Assembly: GCA_035760965.1 (NCBI GenBank)
Contig: DASTRY010000035.1
Coordinates: 212,532-276,531 of the forward strand
From: JADGHX01 sp035760965
GTDB taxonomy: Bacteria > Pseudomonadota > Gammaproteobacteria > Steroidobacterales > Steroidobacteraceae
Direction: 5' to 3'
DNA: 64,000 nt
The position numbers and the translations under genes were made by a program. Below, one piece after another: positions 53,640 through 63,224 of this stretch (the stretch's first letter is position 1; every line of letters starts with the position of its first letter). Below the pieces are notes generated by a model, which saw nothing but the letters and a program-made list of their open reading frames with translations, was not told the origin of the DNA and did not search any database.

Positions 53640-54448
53640 GGCTCGACACCCAAGCGCAGCTTGCCGGTCGAGTCCGGCTTGTTTCTGTTGTTCTCTTCGC
53701 AAATGTATTCGCTGAGGCGCAGGTCCGGCGCCCATCGGAACTGGGCGTGACCCGACCAGGGTCGCGAGTACGTGCGCGAGTCGTAGAGCGTGTAGGTCAC
53801 ATCGAGCAGGTTGGGGGCGCGCTTCTGATAGCGTTCGACCACTCGCATGTCCGACGACTTCGGCCGGCCTTCTTCATCGACCTGTGTGTAGCCGTTGAGC
53901 CCGGTGGTTTCGACGACCAGCGTGTCGCCCTCCCAGTGACCGACCGAGTAGCCGAAATAAGAGGGCTCGAAGTTGTCCGGCTTGGGCTTGCCATCCATGT
54001 GGATCATCCGAAACTCGTGGAGCGTCTCAGTGAGGATCAGCGTCAGCTCCGGCGTCTGGATGATCTCGATGGGATAGGGGGAGGAGATGATTCGCGGCAC
54101 GCCACTCGGCAGGCAGTTCGCCGTCGGATCGAACAGGGGCTGACCCGCCGCTTCCGCCGCTGCGCGCTTCTCGAAGAACTCGCGCGCCCACGGCAGGAAC
54201 GGTGTCGAGCCGCCATCGGCGGGCGGGTTCGAGCGGTTGCTCGTGAGCGCGACCCACACGCCGGAGATGCTTGGAACCTCTGCGGGCACTCGTATATCAC
54301 GCCGCGCTGTATCACCTGTAACTACAGCAGGTGGTGGAGGAGCCCTCTGCGCGAGTGCCGTTGCCGATACCAGGGTGATTCCTGCGATGACCCCGACCGA
54401 TGCTAGTGTGTTTGAGCGATGCGTGTGTCGTTTAGTGGCGCTCGTCAT
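53636..54448 (-). CDS. Unnamed exported protein, DUF6152-associated family
   Basis: A 270-residue exported protein. The leader (TLASVGVIAGITLVSATALA) is a signal peptide. Then come DIRVPAEVPSISGVWVAL, NCLPSGVPRIISSPYPIEII, HEFRMIHMDG, VGHWEGDTLVVETTGLNG, SDMRVVERYQKR and SRTYSRPWSGHAQFRW, closing with SEYICEENNRNK. It is the upstream partner of the 52848 gene; the two are tandem paralogues, diverged well beyond recent duplication. Located behind a multi-heme protein set, it may be part of an extracytoplasmic complex. Confidence 0.82.
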   Translation of the reverse strand: MTSATKRHTHRSNTLASVGVIAGITLVSATALAQRAPPPPAVVTGDTARRDIRVPAEVPSISGVWVALTSNRSNPPADGGSTPFLPWAREFFEKRAAAEAAGQPLFDPTANCLPSGVPRIISSPYPIEIIQTPELTLILTETLHEFRMIHMDGKPKPDNFEPSYFGYSVGHWEGDTLVVETTGLNGYTQVDEEGRPKSSDMRVVERYQKRAPNLLDVTYTLYDSRTYSRPWSGHAQFRWAPDLRLSEYICEENNRNKPDSTGKLRLGVEP

Positions 54449-54550
54449 CTGTTCTCTTCCGTTCTGTCTGGCTGCGACGGCGACGTGTGCGTCATTGTGG
54501 TCCCGAATCCGATACTGTTCTGTCCTCTCGGTGACGGACGCGCAGCGAAT

Positions 54551-55996
54551 TCAGGAATCCGGTGGAACCACCTTGCCGACGGGGGGAATGTCGGCTGCAG
54601 AGAGGCCTGCCTCGATGCGCAGGGCCTTGTTGGCGGCTCTCGCTTTCTCTATTGCGGCACGGGTGACGCCCGTTCCCCACACGTAGAGCGCTGTGAGGTC
54701 CGGAAGGCGGCTCACGACTTCGAGACCCTTGTCGGTGATTCGGGTCTGAGTCAGGTTGAGACTCGTGAGATGCGTGAGGGACGCAAGCTCGCCGGCACCC
54801 GCATCGCTGATCGCGTTCTGCTCGACACGCAATTGCCGCAGGTTCGTGAAGCGGGCGATGGTCTTGATGTTTGCATCGGTGAGACCTGCGCGATGCAGGT
54901 TCAGCCGCAGGATGTTGGGCCCGAGCCGGGCGAGCGCCGCCATGACTTCGGGCGTCACCGGACGGGTGGAGGTGTAGTCGACATCCAGCAGGTTGGAGCC
55001 CTGATAGATGTTGCGCACGATGAAGCCCCCCGCAACGACTTCGGCCACCACGTTCGCATCGGCGGGCGGCACCGTGGGCAGCCCGGCGTCCGCGGGCTGC
55101 GAGGCAACCATCGGCTGCTCCGCGCCGGCGTCTCGTGCGCCGATGATCGCGCTGATGGCCCTCGCGGCTTCTGCCGTTGGCTGCAACGATCCGACCAGCG
55201 CCGATGCCGGCGCTCCCTTCTTGATCCACCAGCCGATTGCGGCAACCTCGTTGGCGTTCAGCGGTGTCTTGCCATCCTTCGGCATGAAGTCCTTGGCGCC
55301 GGGTGCGAGGCTCACGCGGCGAAACAGCTCACTCGCGGCGGAATCGCCGGGCTTGATCACCGGGCCGTGAGTGCTGCCTTTCATGAGCGACACGTAGCTC
55401 ACGACGGAAAGGCCGCCGGACTTCTTGGAGTTGTTGTGGCAGCTGGAACAGCGCTGCTCGAGCGCCGGCTGCACCACATCCAGATAGATGTCCGCTGAGG
55501 CAACGTCCTTTGGCCTGGGGCGTGGTGCCGCGTCTGCCGGCAGACCGGCCAGCACCCTGATCGGTCCCGGCGCGTACTGGAGAAGATACGTATCGCCGTG
55601 AGTCAGATTGCCGCCGAGATGCCCGGTGAGGAACATCAGGAAGAGCGTGATCGTGACCGCCGCGATCCGGAATGTCGGGTTGGCCGCCCACGGCTGTGCC
55701 CTGATCACCGAGATGACACACGCGGCCACGCACAGCGCCACCCCCGCCCAGCGATGAGCTTCCACCGCCGGCATGTCGCGGAAAGAGTCCTCGCTGGCGT
55801 GCATGAAGCCGAGCACCACCGTCGCAATCGCGGTGAGTGCTCCCGCCGCCCACAACACAGACAACGTACCCTCCAGGGATTCGAATCGCCTGAAGCGCAC
55901 GAGAATTTCGAGCGCGACCGCCAGCGTGATGATGCCCAGCGGCAGGTGCAGGACGAGGACGTGGAAACGTCCCAGAAACCAGGTGAAATGCTCCAT
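54551..55996 (-). CDS. DUF2231 membrane domain + cytochrome c + leucine-rich repeats
   Basis: A 481-residue protein. Residues 1-145 are a DUF2231-type membrane domain with four helices (FHVLVLHLPLGIITLAVALE). A c-type heme site Cys183-x-x-Cys186-His187 (CSSCH) follows in a Planctomycete-type cytochrome c domain (YLDVVQPALEQRC, FMPKDGKTPLNANEVAAIGW). Residues about 330-460 are leucine-rich repeats of the RI type (ILRLNLHRAGLTDANIKTIA, LTSLNLTQTRITDKGLEVV). This arrangement is standard in Planctomycetes. It anchors a heme and a binding surface in the membrane. Confidence 0.88.
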   Translation of the reverse strand: MEHFTWFLGRFHVLVLHLPLGIITLAVALEILVRFRRFESLEGTLSVLWAAGALTAIATVVLGFMHASEDSFRDMPAVEAHRWAGVALCVAACVISVIRAQPWAANPTFRIAAVTITLFLMFLTGHLGGNLTHGDTYLLQYAPGPIRVLAGLPADAAPRPRPKDVASADIYLDVVQPALEQRCSSCHNNSKKSGGLSVVSYVSLMKGSTHGPVIKPGDSAASELFRRVSLAPGAKDFMPKDGKTPLNANEVAAIGWWIKKGAPASALVGSLQPTAEAARAISAIIGARDAGAEQPMVASQPADAGLPTVPPADANVVAEVVAGGFIVRNIYQGSNLLDVDYTSTRPVTPEVMAALARLGPNILRLNLHRAGLTDANIKTIARFTNLRQLRVEQNAISDAGAGELASLTHLTSLNLTQTRITDKGLEVVSRLPDLTALYVWGTGVTRAAIEKARAANKALRIEAGLSAADIPPVGKVVPPDS

Positions 55997-56019
55997 CGAG
56001 AATGCGGCGTGCGCAGGCG

Positions 56020-57507
56020 CTAAGCGAGAACGCCCTGGATCACCTGGCCTGCTACGTCCGTCAGCCGGAAGTCGCGCCCCTGGTAGTGAAACGTCAGACG
56101 CGTGTGATCTATGCCGAGCAAGTAGAGCATCGTCGCATTGAGGTCGTGCACTTCGACTGGGTTCTCCGCTACGTTGTAACTGAAGTCATCGCTGCGGCCA
56201 TACGCGATACCGGGCTTGGTGCCGCCGCCGGCCATCCAGATGGTGAAATTGCCGCCGTGATGGTCGCGACCCGAGTTCGGATTGATGCCGCCCTGCGCGT
56301 AGACCGTGCGACCGAACTCGCCCTTGAAGGTCACCAGCGTGTCTTCGAGCAGGCCGCGTTGTTTCAGGTCGGTGACGAGAGCCGCGCAAGGCTGATCCAC
56401 GGCCCAGCAATTCGGCGGATGGCGGCGCGCGATCGCGACGTGGTGATCCCAGCCCACGTCGATCAGATTGATGTATTTCACGCCGCGCTCGACCAAACGC
56501 CGCGCGAGCAGGCAATTGCGAGCGAACGTACCCGGCGTGCGCACCAGCGGACCATACATGTCGAGAACGTACTCAGGCTCGTCCGAGATGTCGGTCACCT
56601 CCGGAACGGACTCCTGCATGCGATAGGCCATTTCGTACTGCGCGATCTTCGACAGCACTTCGGGGTCGCCGGAATGCTGGTACTGGTCCATCGCGACGTC
56701 GTGGATGAAATCGATCTGGTCCCGACGCTCGTCGCGATCGATGCCGGCGGGGTTTTCGACGTACAGCACGGGCGTGCTTCCCGATCGAAACTCCACGCCC
56801 TGATGTCGCGACGGCAGGAATCCCGCGGACCAGGTGGCCGGAGTAGAACCGACCGCGGCCGATTGGTACTGGCTCTTCATCACGACGAAGGCCGGGAGGT
56901 TTGCGTTGTCGGTGCCGAGGGCGTAGTTGATCCAGGCACCCGTCGATGGACGGCCGGGGAGCTGAAATCCGGTGTGCATCAGAATGTCCGCCGGATCGTG
57001 GTTGACCTGCGGCGTCCAGATCGAATGAATGAACGTGAGGTCATCGGCAATCGCACCGACGTGACGGAACAGGTCGGAGACCCAGCGGCCGCACTGTCCG
57101 TACTGCTTGAACGGCGCGATGGGCGCGAGCACCGGGAAAGTCGACTGGGCGTTGGACATCGAAGAGATCTTCGCCGTGCCCTTTACCGACGGCGGCAGCT
57201 CGGTGCCGTGGTACTTGAACAGCTCGGGCTTGTAATCGAACGTGTCCACCTGGGATACGGCTCCCTTCATGTGGATGTCGATCACGCGCTTCGCGCGCGC
57301 CCGGAAGTGGCCCGTGCCGAGCTTGCCCTGGTCCGGCGCGGATCCCGCGGCCATCGCGGGCTTCGGGTTTGCGGTGGCGGCAATGGCCTTGAAACCGCCG
57401 GCGAGCAGTTCCGCCGCAGCGAGCGCGCCAAGACCCATCGAGGTCCTCAGGATGGAGCGGCGGGAGATATTTGCCAGCACTTGCGGATCGATCGACTTGC
57501 GGAACAT
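56020..57507 (-). CDS. DUF1501 family Tat-exported protein
   Basis: A 495-residue sulfatase-like fold protein. A twin-arginine signal (SRRSILRTSMGLGALAAAE) means it is exported folded. Family blocks: VIDIHMKGAVSQVDTFDYKP, PVLAPIAPFKQYGQCG, NHDPADILMHTGFQLPGRP, INLIDVGWDHH and the C-terminal TLVTFKGEFGRTVYAQGG followed by GRDHHGGNFTIWMAGGG. His and Asp residues placed like the metal ligands of alkaline-phosphatase-superfamily members are visible. It almost always accompanies DUF1553/PSD1 proteins, as here (11 bases from that gene). Function unproved. Confidence 0.92.
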   Translation of the reverse strand: MFRKSIDPQVLANISRRSILRTSMGLGALAAAELLAGGFKAIAATANPKPAMAAGSAPDQGKLGTGHFRARAKRVIDIHMKGAVSQVDTFDYKPELFKYHGTELPPSVKGTAKISSMSNAQSTFPVLAPIAPFKQYGQCGRWVSDLFRHVGAIADDLTFIHSIWTPQVNHDPADILMHTGFQLPGRPSTGAWINYALGTDNANLPAFVVMKSQYQSAAVGSTPATWSAGFLPSRHQGVEFRSGSTPVLYVENPAGIDRDERRDQIDFIHDVAMDQYQHSGDPEVLSKIAQYEMAYRMQESVPEVTDISDEPEYVLDMYGPLVRTPGTFARNCLLARRLVERGVKYINLIDVGWDHHVAIARRHPPNCWAVDQPCAALVTDLKQRGLLEDTLVTFKGEFGRTVYAQGGINPNSGRDHHGGNFTIWMAGGGTKPGIAYGRSDDFSYNVAENPVEVHDLNATMLYLLGIDHTRLTFHYQGRDFRLTDVAGQVIQGVLA

Positions 57508-57518
57508 TGCGGTCCTCG

Positions 57519-60500
57519 TTAGCGCAACGTGTACGCGTCCGGCGTGTTCATCACTCCGGCGGTGACGACGGTCATTGCTGCGAGCTCGAGCGGGTCAGCC
57601 TCGGGATCGACTGGCGACACGCCAATGGAGAGCAGCTTCTGCGCTTTTTCCGGTTTGGCTTTCATTCGCTCCAGCTCCGAGTGGAGCAGCTTCCGGGTTG
57701 CCGCCAGCTCGGTCGCCCGCGGCGAACGCCGTACGGCCAGGCGCCAGAGTGTGGTGAGCTGCTGATCCTCATCGGCGGAGGCGCGCAACACGCGCTCCGC
57801 GAGCTTGCGATAAGCCTCCACGAACTGCGTGTCGTTCAACAACACGAGGCCCTGCAACGGCGTGTTCGATATCGGCCGGCTCACGCTGGCGTCGTTGCGA
57901 TTCGGCATGTCGAATACATCGAGATTGGCGACCGGAGCGTTGCGCTTGACGTACGTGTACATCGAGCGCCTGTGCATCTGGTCATCCGGCACATTGGTCG
58001 GATAGACCGTCAGACCGGTAGCCACGCCGTACCAGATGGCGGGCGGAGCGTAAGGGAAGACGCTGTCGCCGCCGACTTGTTTCAGCAACAAACCCGACGC
58101 CATCAGCGCGTTGTCGCGGATGACCTCGGCCGGCATGCGGAAGCGCGGGCCCCGCTCGAGCAGGGTGTTCCGTGGATCCTTCTCGAGGTTCTCGGGAGTG
58201 ATATTCGAGTCCTGCCGGTAGGTGGCCGACATGACCATCAGCTTGTGCATGTGTTTGATGTCCCAGCCGGACTTGATGAACTCGATGGCCAGGTAGTCGA
58301 GCAGCTCGGGGTGGCTGGGATTCGTCCCTTGCGTGCCGAAGTCCTCGACGGTCTGCACGATGCCGGTGCCGAAGTGGCTCTGCCACATCCGGTTGACGTA
58401 CACGCGCGCGGTCAGCGGGTTCTTCGGGTCCATCAACCACTGGGCCAGGCCCAGCCGGTCGCGCGGCAGCTTCTCGTTCCAGGCGAACACGCGCGGCAGA
58501 CCCTGCGGTTTCACTTCCTGCCGGTAGGCGTTATAGACGCCGCGATCCAGCACGAAGCTTTTTCGATACAGCGGCTGGTCGCCGGCCACCATCACCTTCC
58601 TGATCGCGGCGCGGATTTTCTGTTCAGCGATCTGGGCTGCGGAGAGCCGGGCCTTCGCGTCGACAACCGTGGGATCCTTCGCCGCGCGAATCTCCGCCAG
58701 TTGTCGGCGCGCGTCGCTCTCGGTGACAGAAGCCAGCAGCGCGGGATTGTGCAGATAAGCCACTTCCATCGGCGTCAGCGCGCGAGTGATGACGCGCAGC
58801 TCATCGAGCGCGCCATCCACCAGCTCCGTCCGGTTGAAGTTGGTGCCGCTCGAGAGGCCGTAGTAGGCGAAGAACAAGCTGTCAGCCGGGCCCTGGGGCA
58901 GGGCGCTCAGGGTGAGGTGGTCGTGCTCGATCGTCACCGGCGCGAGCTTGCCGTCAATGTAGAAGCGCATGCCCTTCGCGCTGGAATGGCCGTCGTACGT
59001 GGTGGTGACGTGCACCCAGCGCCCAGCCGGCACCGGATCTCGCAATGAGATCTTGAGCTGCTCATAGGGCGCGTTGTGGGTGATGGCGTACGTGAGCCGG
59101 CCTTCCAGCAGTCCGATCTCGTAGCCTTGCCCGTTCACACTGCCGGAGCTGTAGAGCACGTTGGCAGCCGGGCCTTCGGGCCGGGTGCTGTCTACGTAGG
59201 CGGGTTCCGGTCGCAGCCTGACCCAGAAGTCGAGCGAGTAGGGCTGGGTGCGCTCGAACATGCCGACGCCCTTGGCCGTGGCGACCACGGAGTCGTGCAT
59301 CTGCACGCCCTTGCCGCGCGCACCGTCCACGAACGTGACGTTGCTGACGAACCCCGGCTCGCGTCCGGGAATACCGGAACGCGTCCACAGCACGCGACCT
59401 TCCTTCAGCCAGGTTCGCAAGCCTCGCTTCTTGATGATGCCGCCGTCGCTGAGCAGCTCGTCGGTGTAACCGGCGGCAATCAGCTGCTCCAGCGCCCACT
59501 CGACCTCCTGCGATGCCAGGCGAGGCAGGCCAGGATCGGCCTTCATCGCTTCCAGGTCCGCCAGCATCCCTGCGCGGCGGCGTCCTGATTTCGAGGCGCC
59601 CGAAAGATTGGGAACGGGCTTGCCGGCCGCCACGTCCGCAGCGATCTTCGCCTGCAGAAACTCGATTGCCTCGGGCCGCGTCATCTTCCGAAGGGCTTTC
59701 TGCAGTGGCGAATTCGGGTCCTGCGGATAGACGCCGGGGCCTTGCTTTTGCGCGTCGACCATCAAGGGCGTCAGATCGCCCACGTAGGCGTCATCGAACG
59801 GGTAATACGCCTGCGTGTCTTCGTCGATCGATGCCTTCACCTGCTCGGCCAACCGGTCCAGCGGGGCCGCAGCGACGGCCGCCTCGGCCTTGGCGCGCGC
59901 GGCGCGGAGAGCCTCGTCGTACTCCGCTTGCCTGGCGAGCGTCGCTGCGTGGGCCTCGTGAAGTTGCTCGGACTGTTTCGGCGACGGCCACAACAAGTAG
60001 GGGCCTTGTGGTGTACCGCGATTGAAGCCGCCGCCGCCACGTTCATCCATTTGGTTGAAGAATGCCGCGATCGCGTAGTAGTCGGCCTGACTGATCACGT
60101 CGTACTTGTGGTCGTGGCACTTCGCGCAGCCCAGGGTCAGACCGAGGAAATCCTTGCCGATGAGCTCCGTGCGCTCCTGCACGTAATTGGTGCGGAACTC
60201 CTCGTCGATCGATCCGCCTTCCGAATCCTGTCGGCCGGCCTTGAGAAAGGCCGTGGCCAGAAGCTGCTCGCGGGTCGGCTTGCCGCCGTTCAGCTTGTCG
60301 CCGGCGAGCTGCCAGATGACGAACTGGTCGTACGGCAGGTTCTGTTTGAAGGCCGAGATGAGCCAGTCGCGATAGGGATAGCTGAGCGGGCGCTGGCCAT
60401 CGTTGAGACCGCCGCGGGTATCGGCATAACGCGCCGCATCCAGCCAGATGTTGGTCTGGCGCTCGGCGTATTCGGTCGAGGCCAGCAGGCGATCGACGAG

Positions 60501-61175
60501 CCGCTCGTACGCCTTGGGATCGTCGTCGGCGACGAACGCATCCACTTCCTCGAGCGTCGGCGGCAGGCCGGTAAGGTCCAGCGTCACGCGGTTGATGAGC
60601 GTCTCGCGATCGGCGGGCTTCGACGGCGACAACCCGTTCTCGGCGAGCTTCGCGTAGATGTAGCGGTCGATCTCGTTGATCGCCTGACTGTCCCACTGGG
60701 TTCTGGCGGGGTGGACGAGCGTCGGCGTGATGTAGGCCCAATGCTTCTTGTAGCTCGCACCCTGGTCTATCCAGCGTTCCAGGATCGCGATGTCACGGGC
60801 GCTGAGACTCTTGTGCGTCTCCTTCGGAGGCATTCGGAAGTCGATGTCCTGCGAGGACACGCGTTTGATGAGCTCGCTCTTACCGGGATTTCCCGGCACG
60901 ATCGCACGATGCCCCTTGTTCTCTGGCAGCTCACCGGTGGCAACCTCGCGGTCATCGAGGCGCAGGCCCGCTTTCTGGGTGGCCTGACCGTGGCAGGCGA
61001 AGCAGTTCTGCGAAAGGATCGGGCGGACATCCCAGTTCCAGTCCGGCCGATCCGGAATCGGTACAGCGCCCGGCTCGGTGACGGCCGGCGCGCCCCCGTG
61101 GCTGAGGATCAGGAAGAGACCGACCACCAGAGCGCCGCCGCCTGCTGCCAGACTGAGTGGGCTCAACTTGGTCAT
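57519..61175 (-). CDS. PSD1-type multidomain cytochrome (PSCyt1-DUF1549-LamG-DUF1553)
   Basis: A 1218-residue exported protein. After a signal anchor (LSLAAGGGALVVGLFLIL) a cytochrome c domain carries Cys58-x-x-Cys61-His62 (CFACH) with the MPP methionine region at FRMPPKE. A DUF1549 domain (about 165-375) has NEIDRYIYAKL, TLDLTGLPPT and a second heme site Cys350-x-x-Cys353-His354 (CAKCHDHKYD). A LamG/concanavalin-like domain (about 655-800) follows, then DUF1553 (about 910-1170: LPRDRLGLAQWLMDPKNPL, RVYVNRMWQ, FGTQGTNPSHPELLDYLA, NRNDASVSRPISNTPLQGL). First gene of the leftward array. It is usual in Planctomycetes, uncommon in proteobacteria. Exact reaction unknown; LamG suggests carbohydrate or glycoside binding. 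Confidence 0.93.
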   Translation of the reverse strand: MTKLSPLSLAAGGGALVVGLFLILSHGGAPAVTEPGAVPIPDRPDWNWDVRPILSQNCFACHGQATQKAGLRLDDREVATGELPENKGHRAIVPGNPGKSELIKRVSSQDIDFRMPPKETHKSLSARDIAILERWIDQGASYKKHWAYITPTLVHPARTQWDSQAINEIDRYIYAKLAENGLSPSKPADRETLINRVTLDLTGLPPTLEEVDAFVADDDPKAYERLVDRLLASTEYAERQTNIWLDAARYADTRGGLNDGQRPLSYPYRDWLISAFKQNLPYDQFVIWQLAGDKLNGGKPTREQLLATAFLKAGRQDSEGGSIDEEFRTNYVQERTELIGKDFLGLTLGCAKCHDHKYDVISQADYYAIAAFFNQMDERGGGGFNRGTPQGPYLLWPSPKQSEQLHEAHAATLARQAEYDEALRAARAKAEAAVAAAPLDRLAEQVKASIDEDTQAYYPFDDAYVGDLTPLMVDAQKQGPGVYPQDPNSPLQKALRKMTRPEAIEFLQAKIAADVAAGKPVPNLSGASKSGRRRAGMLADLEAMKADPGLPRLASQEVEWALEQLIAAGYTDELLSDGGIIKKRGLRTWLKEGRVLWTRSGIPGREPGFVSNVTFVDGARGKGVQMHDSVVATAKGVGMFERTQPYSLDFWVRLRPEPAYVDSTRPEGPAANVLYSSGSVNGQGYEIGLLEGRLTYAITHNAPYEQLKISLRDPVPAGRWVHVTTTYDGHSSAKGMRFYIDGKLAPVTIEHDHLTLSALPQGPADSLFFAYYGLSSGTNFNRTELVDGALDELRVITRALTPMEVAYLHNPALLASVTESDARRQLAEIRAAKDPTVVDAKARLSAAQIAEQKIRAAIRKVMVAGDQPLYRKSFVLDRGVYNAYRQEVKPQGLPRVFAWNEKLPRDRLGLAQWLMDPKNPLTARVYVNRMWQSHFGTGIVQTVEDFGTQGTNPSHPELLDYLAIEFIKSGWDIKHMHKLMVMSATYRQDSNITPENLEKDPRNTLLERGPRFRMPAEVIRDNALMASGLLLKQVGGDSVFPYAPPAIWYGVATGLTVYPTNVPDDQMHRRSMYTYVKRNAPVANLDVFDMPNRNDASVSRPISNTPLQGLVLLNDTQFVEAYRKLAERVLRASADEDQQLTTLWRLAVRRSPRATELAATRKLLHSELERMKAKPEKAQKLLSIGVSPVDPEADPLELAAMTVVTAGVMNTPDAYTLR

Positions 61176-61334
61176 TACTTCCTCCCCCTCGGAAAGCTAT
61201 CGCTGCGCGATAAGGATGTGATGACGGTGCAACGATAGGAGCATCCGTGCGCGCCGTCTGTCCTCTCGGCTATGGACAGACCCGTTTTCGTGCGGCAGAT
61301 AGTGTCCCGTCGACAACGGCTTGCCGAAACGATC
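61176..61334. promoter_or_regulatory. Divergent control region of the right-hand cluster
   Basis: 159 bases between the PSD1-type gene and the ThDP enzyme gene. Both promoters must lie here. I see GAGGGGGAGG as ribosome-binding site of the leftward gene and no clear operator. Confidence 0.45.
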
Positions 61335-63212
61335 ATGGCCAAAGAGCATCAGAATCGCGTGCAGCGACGAGACTTCCTGAAGGGCGCTGCGGTCGGGGGG
61401 CTGGCCGCAGCGGTGGCGCCACTGACATCCGATGCGCAGCACTCAGGTGCGCAAGGTGTCGCCTACAAGAGTTGCGGTAGCGACTACATGGTCGATGTCA
61501 TGCGTGGCCTCGGCATCGAGTACTTCGCCGCCACTCCGGGAAATACGTTCATGGGCCTGCACGAGTCGGTGGTGAACTACGGCATGACGACAGCGCCGAA
61601 TCTGCGGTTCATCACCACCATGCATGAGGAAGCTTCGGTCGCGATGGCGCACGGCTACGCCAAGATCGAAGGCAAGCCGATGGCCTGCGCCTTTCACGCC
61701 ACCGTCGGGCTGCAGCACGCATCGATGGCCATCTACAACGCGTATTGCGATCGGGTGCCCGTATTCATGATCACGGGGGCCGGCATCGAAGCGGACCAGC
61801 GAAAGAGTCCGGTCGAGTGGACTCACACGGCGCTCGACGGGCCCGGAATGGTGCGCGACTACACCAAGTGGGACGACACGCCAGGCAATCTGCAAGGCTT
61901 CGGTGAAAGCGCGGCGCGAGCGTGGAAATTTGCGATGACGCCGCCATACGGGCCAACGCTGCTCGCGGTGGATACCCGCTTGCAGGAGGACGACATTCCG
62001 GGCGGAGAAGAGCGGCGCCCGCCGCTCCCGACGATGCCATCCATCCGGCCGCCATCCGCGGATGCCAACACGGTGCGCGAACTGGCGAAGTTGTTGGTCA
62101 ATGCCGAGCATCCGCTGATCTATGTGGATCGCTGCGCGCGCACGCCTGCGGGTCTGAAGATGACCGTGGAACTGGCAGAGCTGCTGGCCGCGCCGGTGGT
62201 GGATAGCGGCAATCGCATGGGCTTTCCGTGGCGGCATCCGCTCAACCAGAGCCGGCGTTACGGCGAGCTGCGGAGTGAGGCCGACGTTCTACTCGCGCTG
62301 GAGCCGGGCAATCCCTTCGATCTGGTGACCGCCAAGGGTCGTGACGGCACGTTGCGCCGGCAACTCGGCGCGAGCGCGAAATCGATCACCATCTCATCGG
62401 CCGAGCTGTACCCGAAAGGCAATTACCAGAACCTGCAGCGCTATGCCGGGATGGTCGACATCGCGGTACAGGCCGACGCCGAAGCCACACTGCCTTTTCT
62501 CATCGAAGAAGTGAGGCGCCTGATGCCAGGTGCGCGCTCGGCCTACGACGCCCGCGCCAAGGCATTCGCCGAGGCCCAGGCGCAGGATTTCAACGATGCC
62601 TTGCAGGAGGCGGTCTATGGTTGGGACGCGAGCCCGATTTCGATGCCGCGTCTGCTGATGGAGATCTACGAAGTCATCAAGCGCGAGGACTGGTGCCTGC
62701 TCTCGCACCATTACTGGCAGAGCAGCTGGGCCCAGAGGCTCTGGGCCGCCGAGCGGCACCATCAGTACATCGGCGGCTCCGGCGCGGACGGCGTCGGCTA
62801 TACCTCACCGGCCAGCCTCGGCGCCGCACTGGCGAACCAGAAACACGGTCGTCTCAGTGTGGCGGTGGTCGGCGACGGGGACCTGATGTTCGGGCCTGGC
62901 ATCCTGTGGACCGCCGCGCACGAGCGGATTCCGATTCTTTATATCGTGCACAACAACCGCGGCTACCATCAGGAAATCATGCAGATGCAGGCGATCGCCA
63001 ATCGGCGTCAACGTGGCATCGATCGCGCAGGCATTGGCAACGCGATCACCGATCCCAACATCGACTACGCGCTCGTGGCCCGCGGCCTGGGCGTCTACAG
63101 CGAAGGCCCGATCGAAAAGCCGAGGGATCTGGGGCCTGCGCTACGGCGTGCAGTCGCGGTGGTGAAGAAGGGCGAGCCGGCGCTGATCGACGTCGTGTCG
63201 CAAGGCCGCTGA
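61335..63212 (+). CDS. Thiamine-diphosphate enzyme with twin-arginine signal
   Basis: A 625-residue ThDP-dependent enzyme of the benzoylformate-decarboxylase/acetolactate-synthase superfamily. ATG 61335 opens NRVQRRDFLKGAAVGGLAAA, a full Tat signal (RRDFLKG at 11-17); the start at 61272 would bury it. The Pyr domain has YFAATPGNTFMGL and the proton-relay glutamate in MHEEASVAMAHGYAK (98/99). The middle domain has LIYVDRCARTPAGLK. The PP domain holds the ThDP motif GDGDLMFGPG...HNN (from residue 513). Export of a ThDP enzyme is very unusual because the cofactor is made inside, yet Tat can carry loaded enzymes. The small cytochrome c 12 bases downstream suggests oxidative rather than simple decarboxylation. 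Confidence 0.88.
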   Translation: MAKEHQNRVQRRDFLKGAAVGGLAAAVAPLTSDAQHSGAQGVAYKSCGSDYMVDVMRGLGIEYFAATPGNTFMGLHESVVNYGMTTAPNLRFITTMHEEASVAMAHGYAKIEGKPMACAFHATVGLQHASMAIYNAYCDRVPVFMITGAGIEADQRKSPVEWTHTALDGPGMVRDYTKWDDTPGNLQGFGESAARAWKFAMTPPYGPTLLAVDTRLQEDDIPGGEERRPPLPTMPSIRPPSADANTVRELAKLLVNAEHPLIYVDRCARTPAGLKMTVELAELLAAPVVDSGNRMGFPWRHPLNQSRRYGELRSEADVLLALEPGNPFDLVTAKGRDGTLRRQLGASAKSITISSAELYPKGNYQNLQRYAGMVDIAVQADAEATLPFLIEEVRRLMPGARSAYDARAKAFAEAQAQDFNDALQEAVYGWDASPISMPRLLMEIYEVIKREDWCLLSHHYWQSSWAQRLWAAERHHQYIGGSGADGVGYTSPASLGAALANQKHGRLSVAVVGDGDLMFGPGILWTAAHERIPILYIVHNNRGYHQEIMQMQAIANRRQRGIDRAGIGNAITDPNIDYALVARGLGVYSEGPIEKPRDLGPALRRAVAVVKKGEPALIDVVSQGR

Positions 63213-63224
63213 GAAGGAGTCGCG

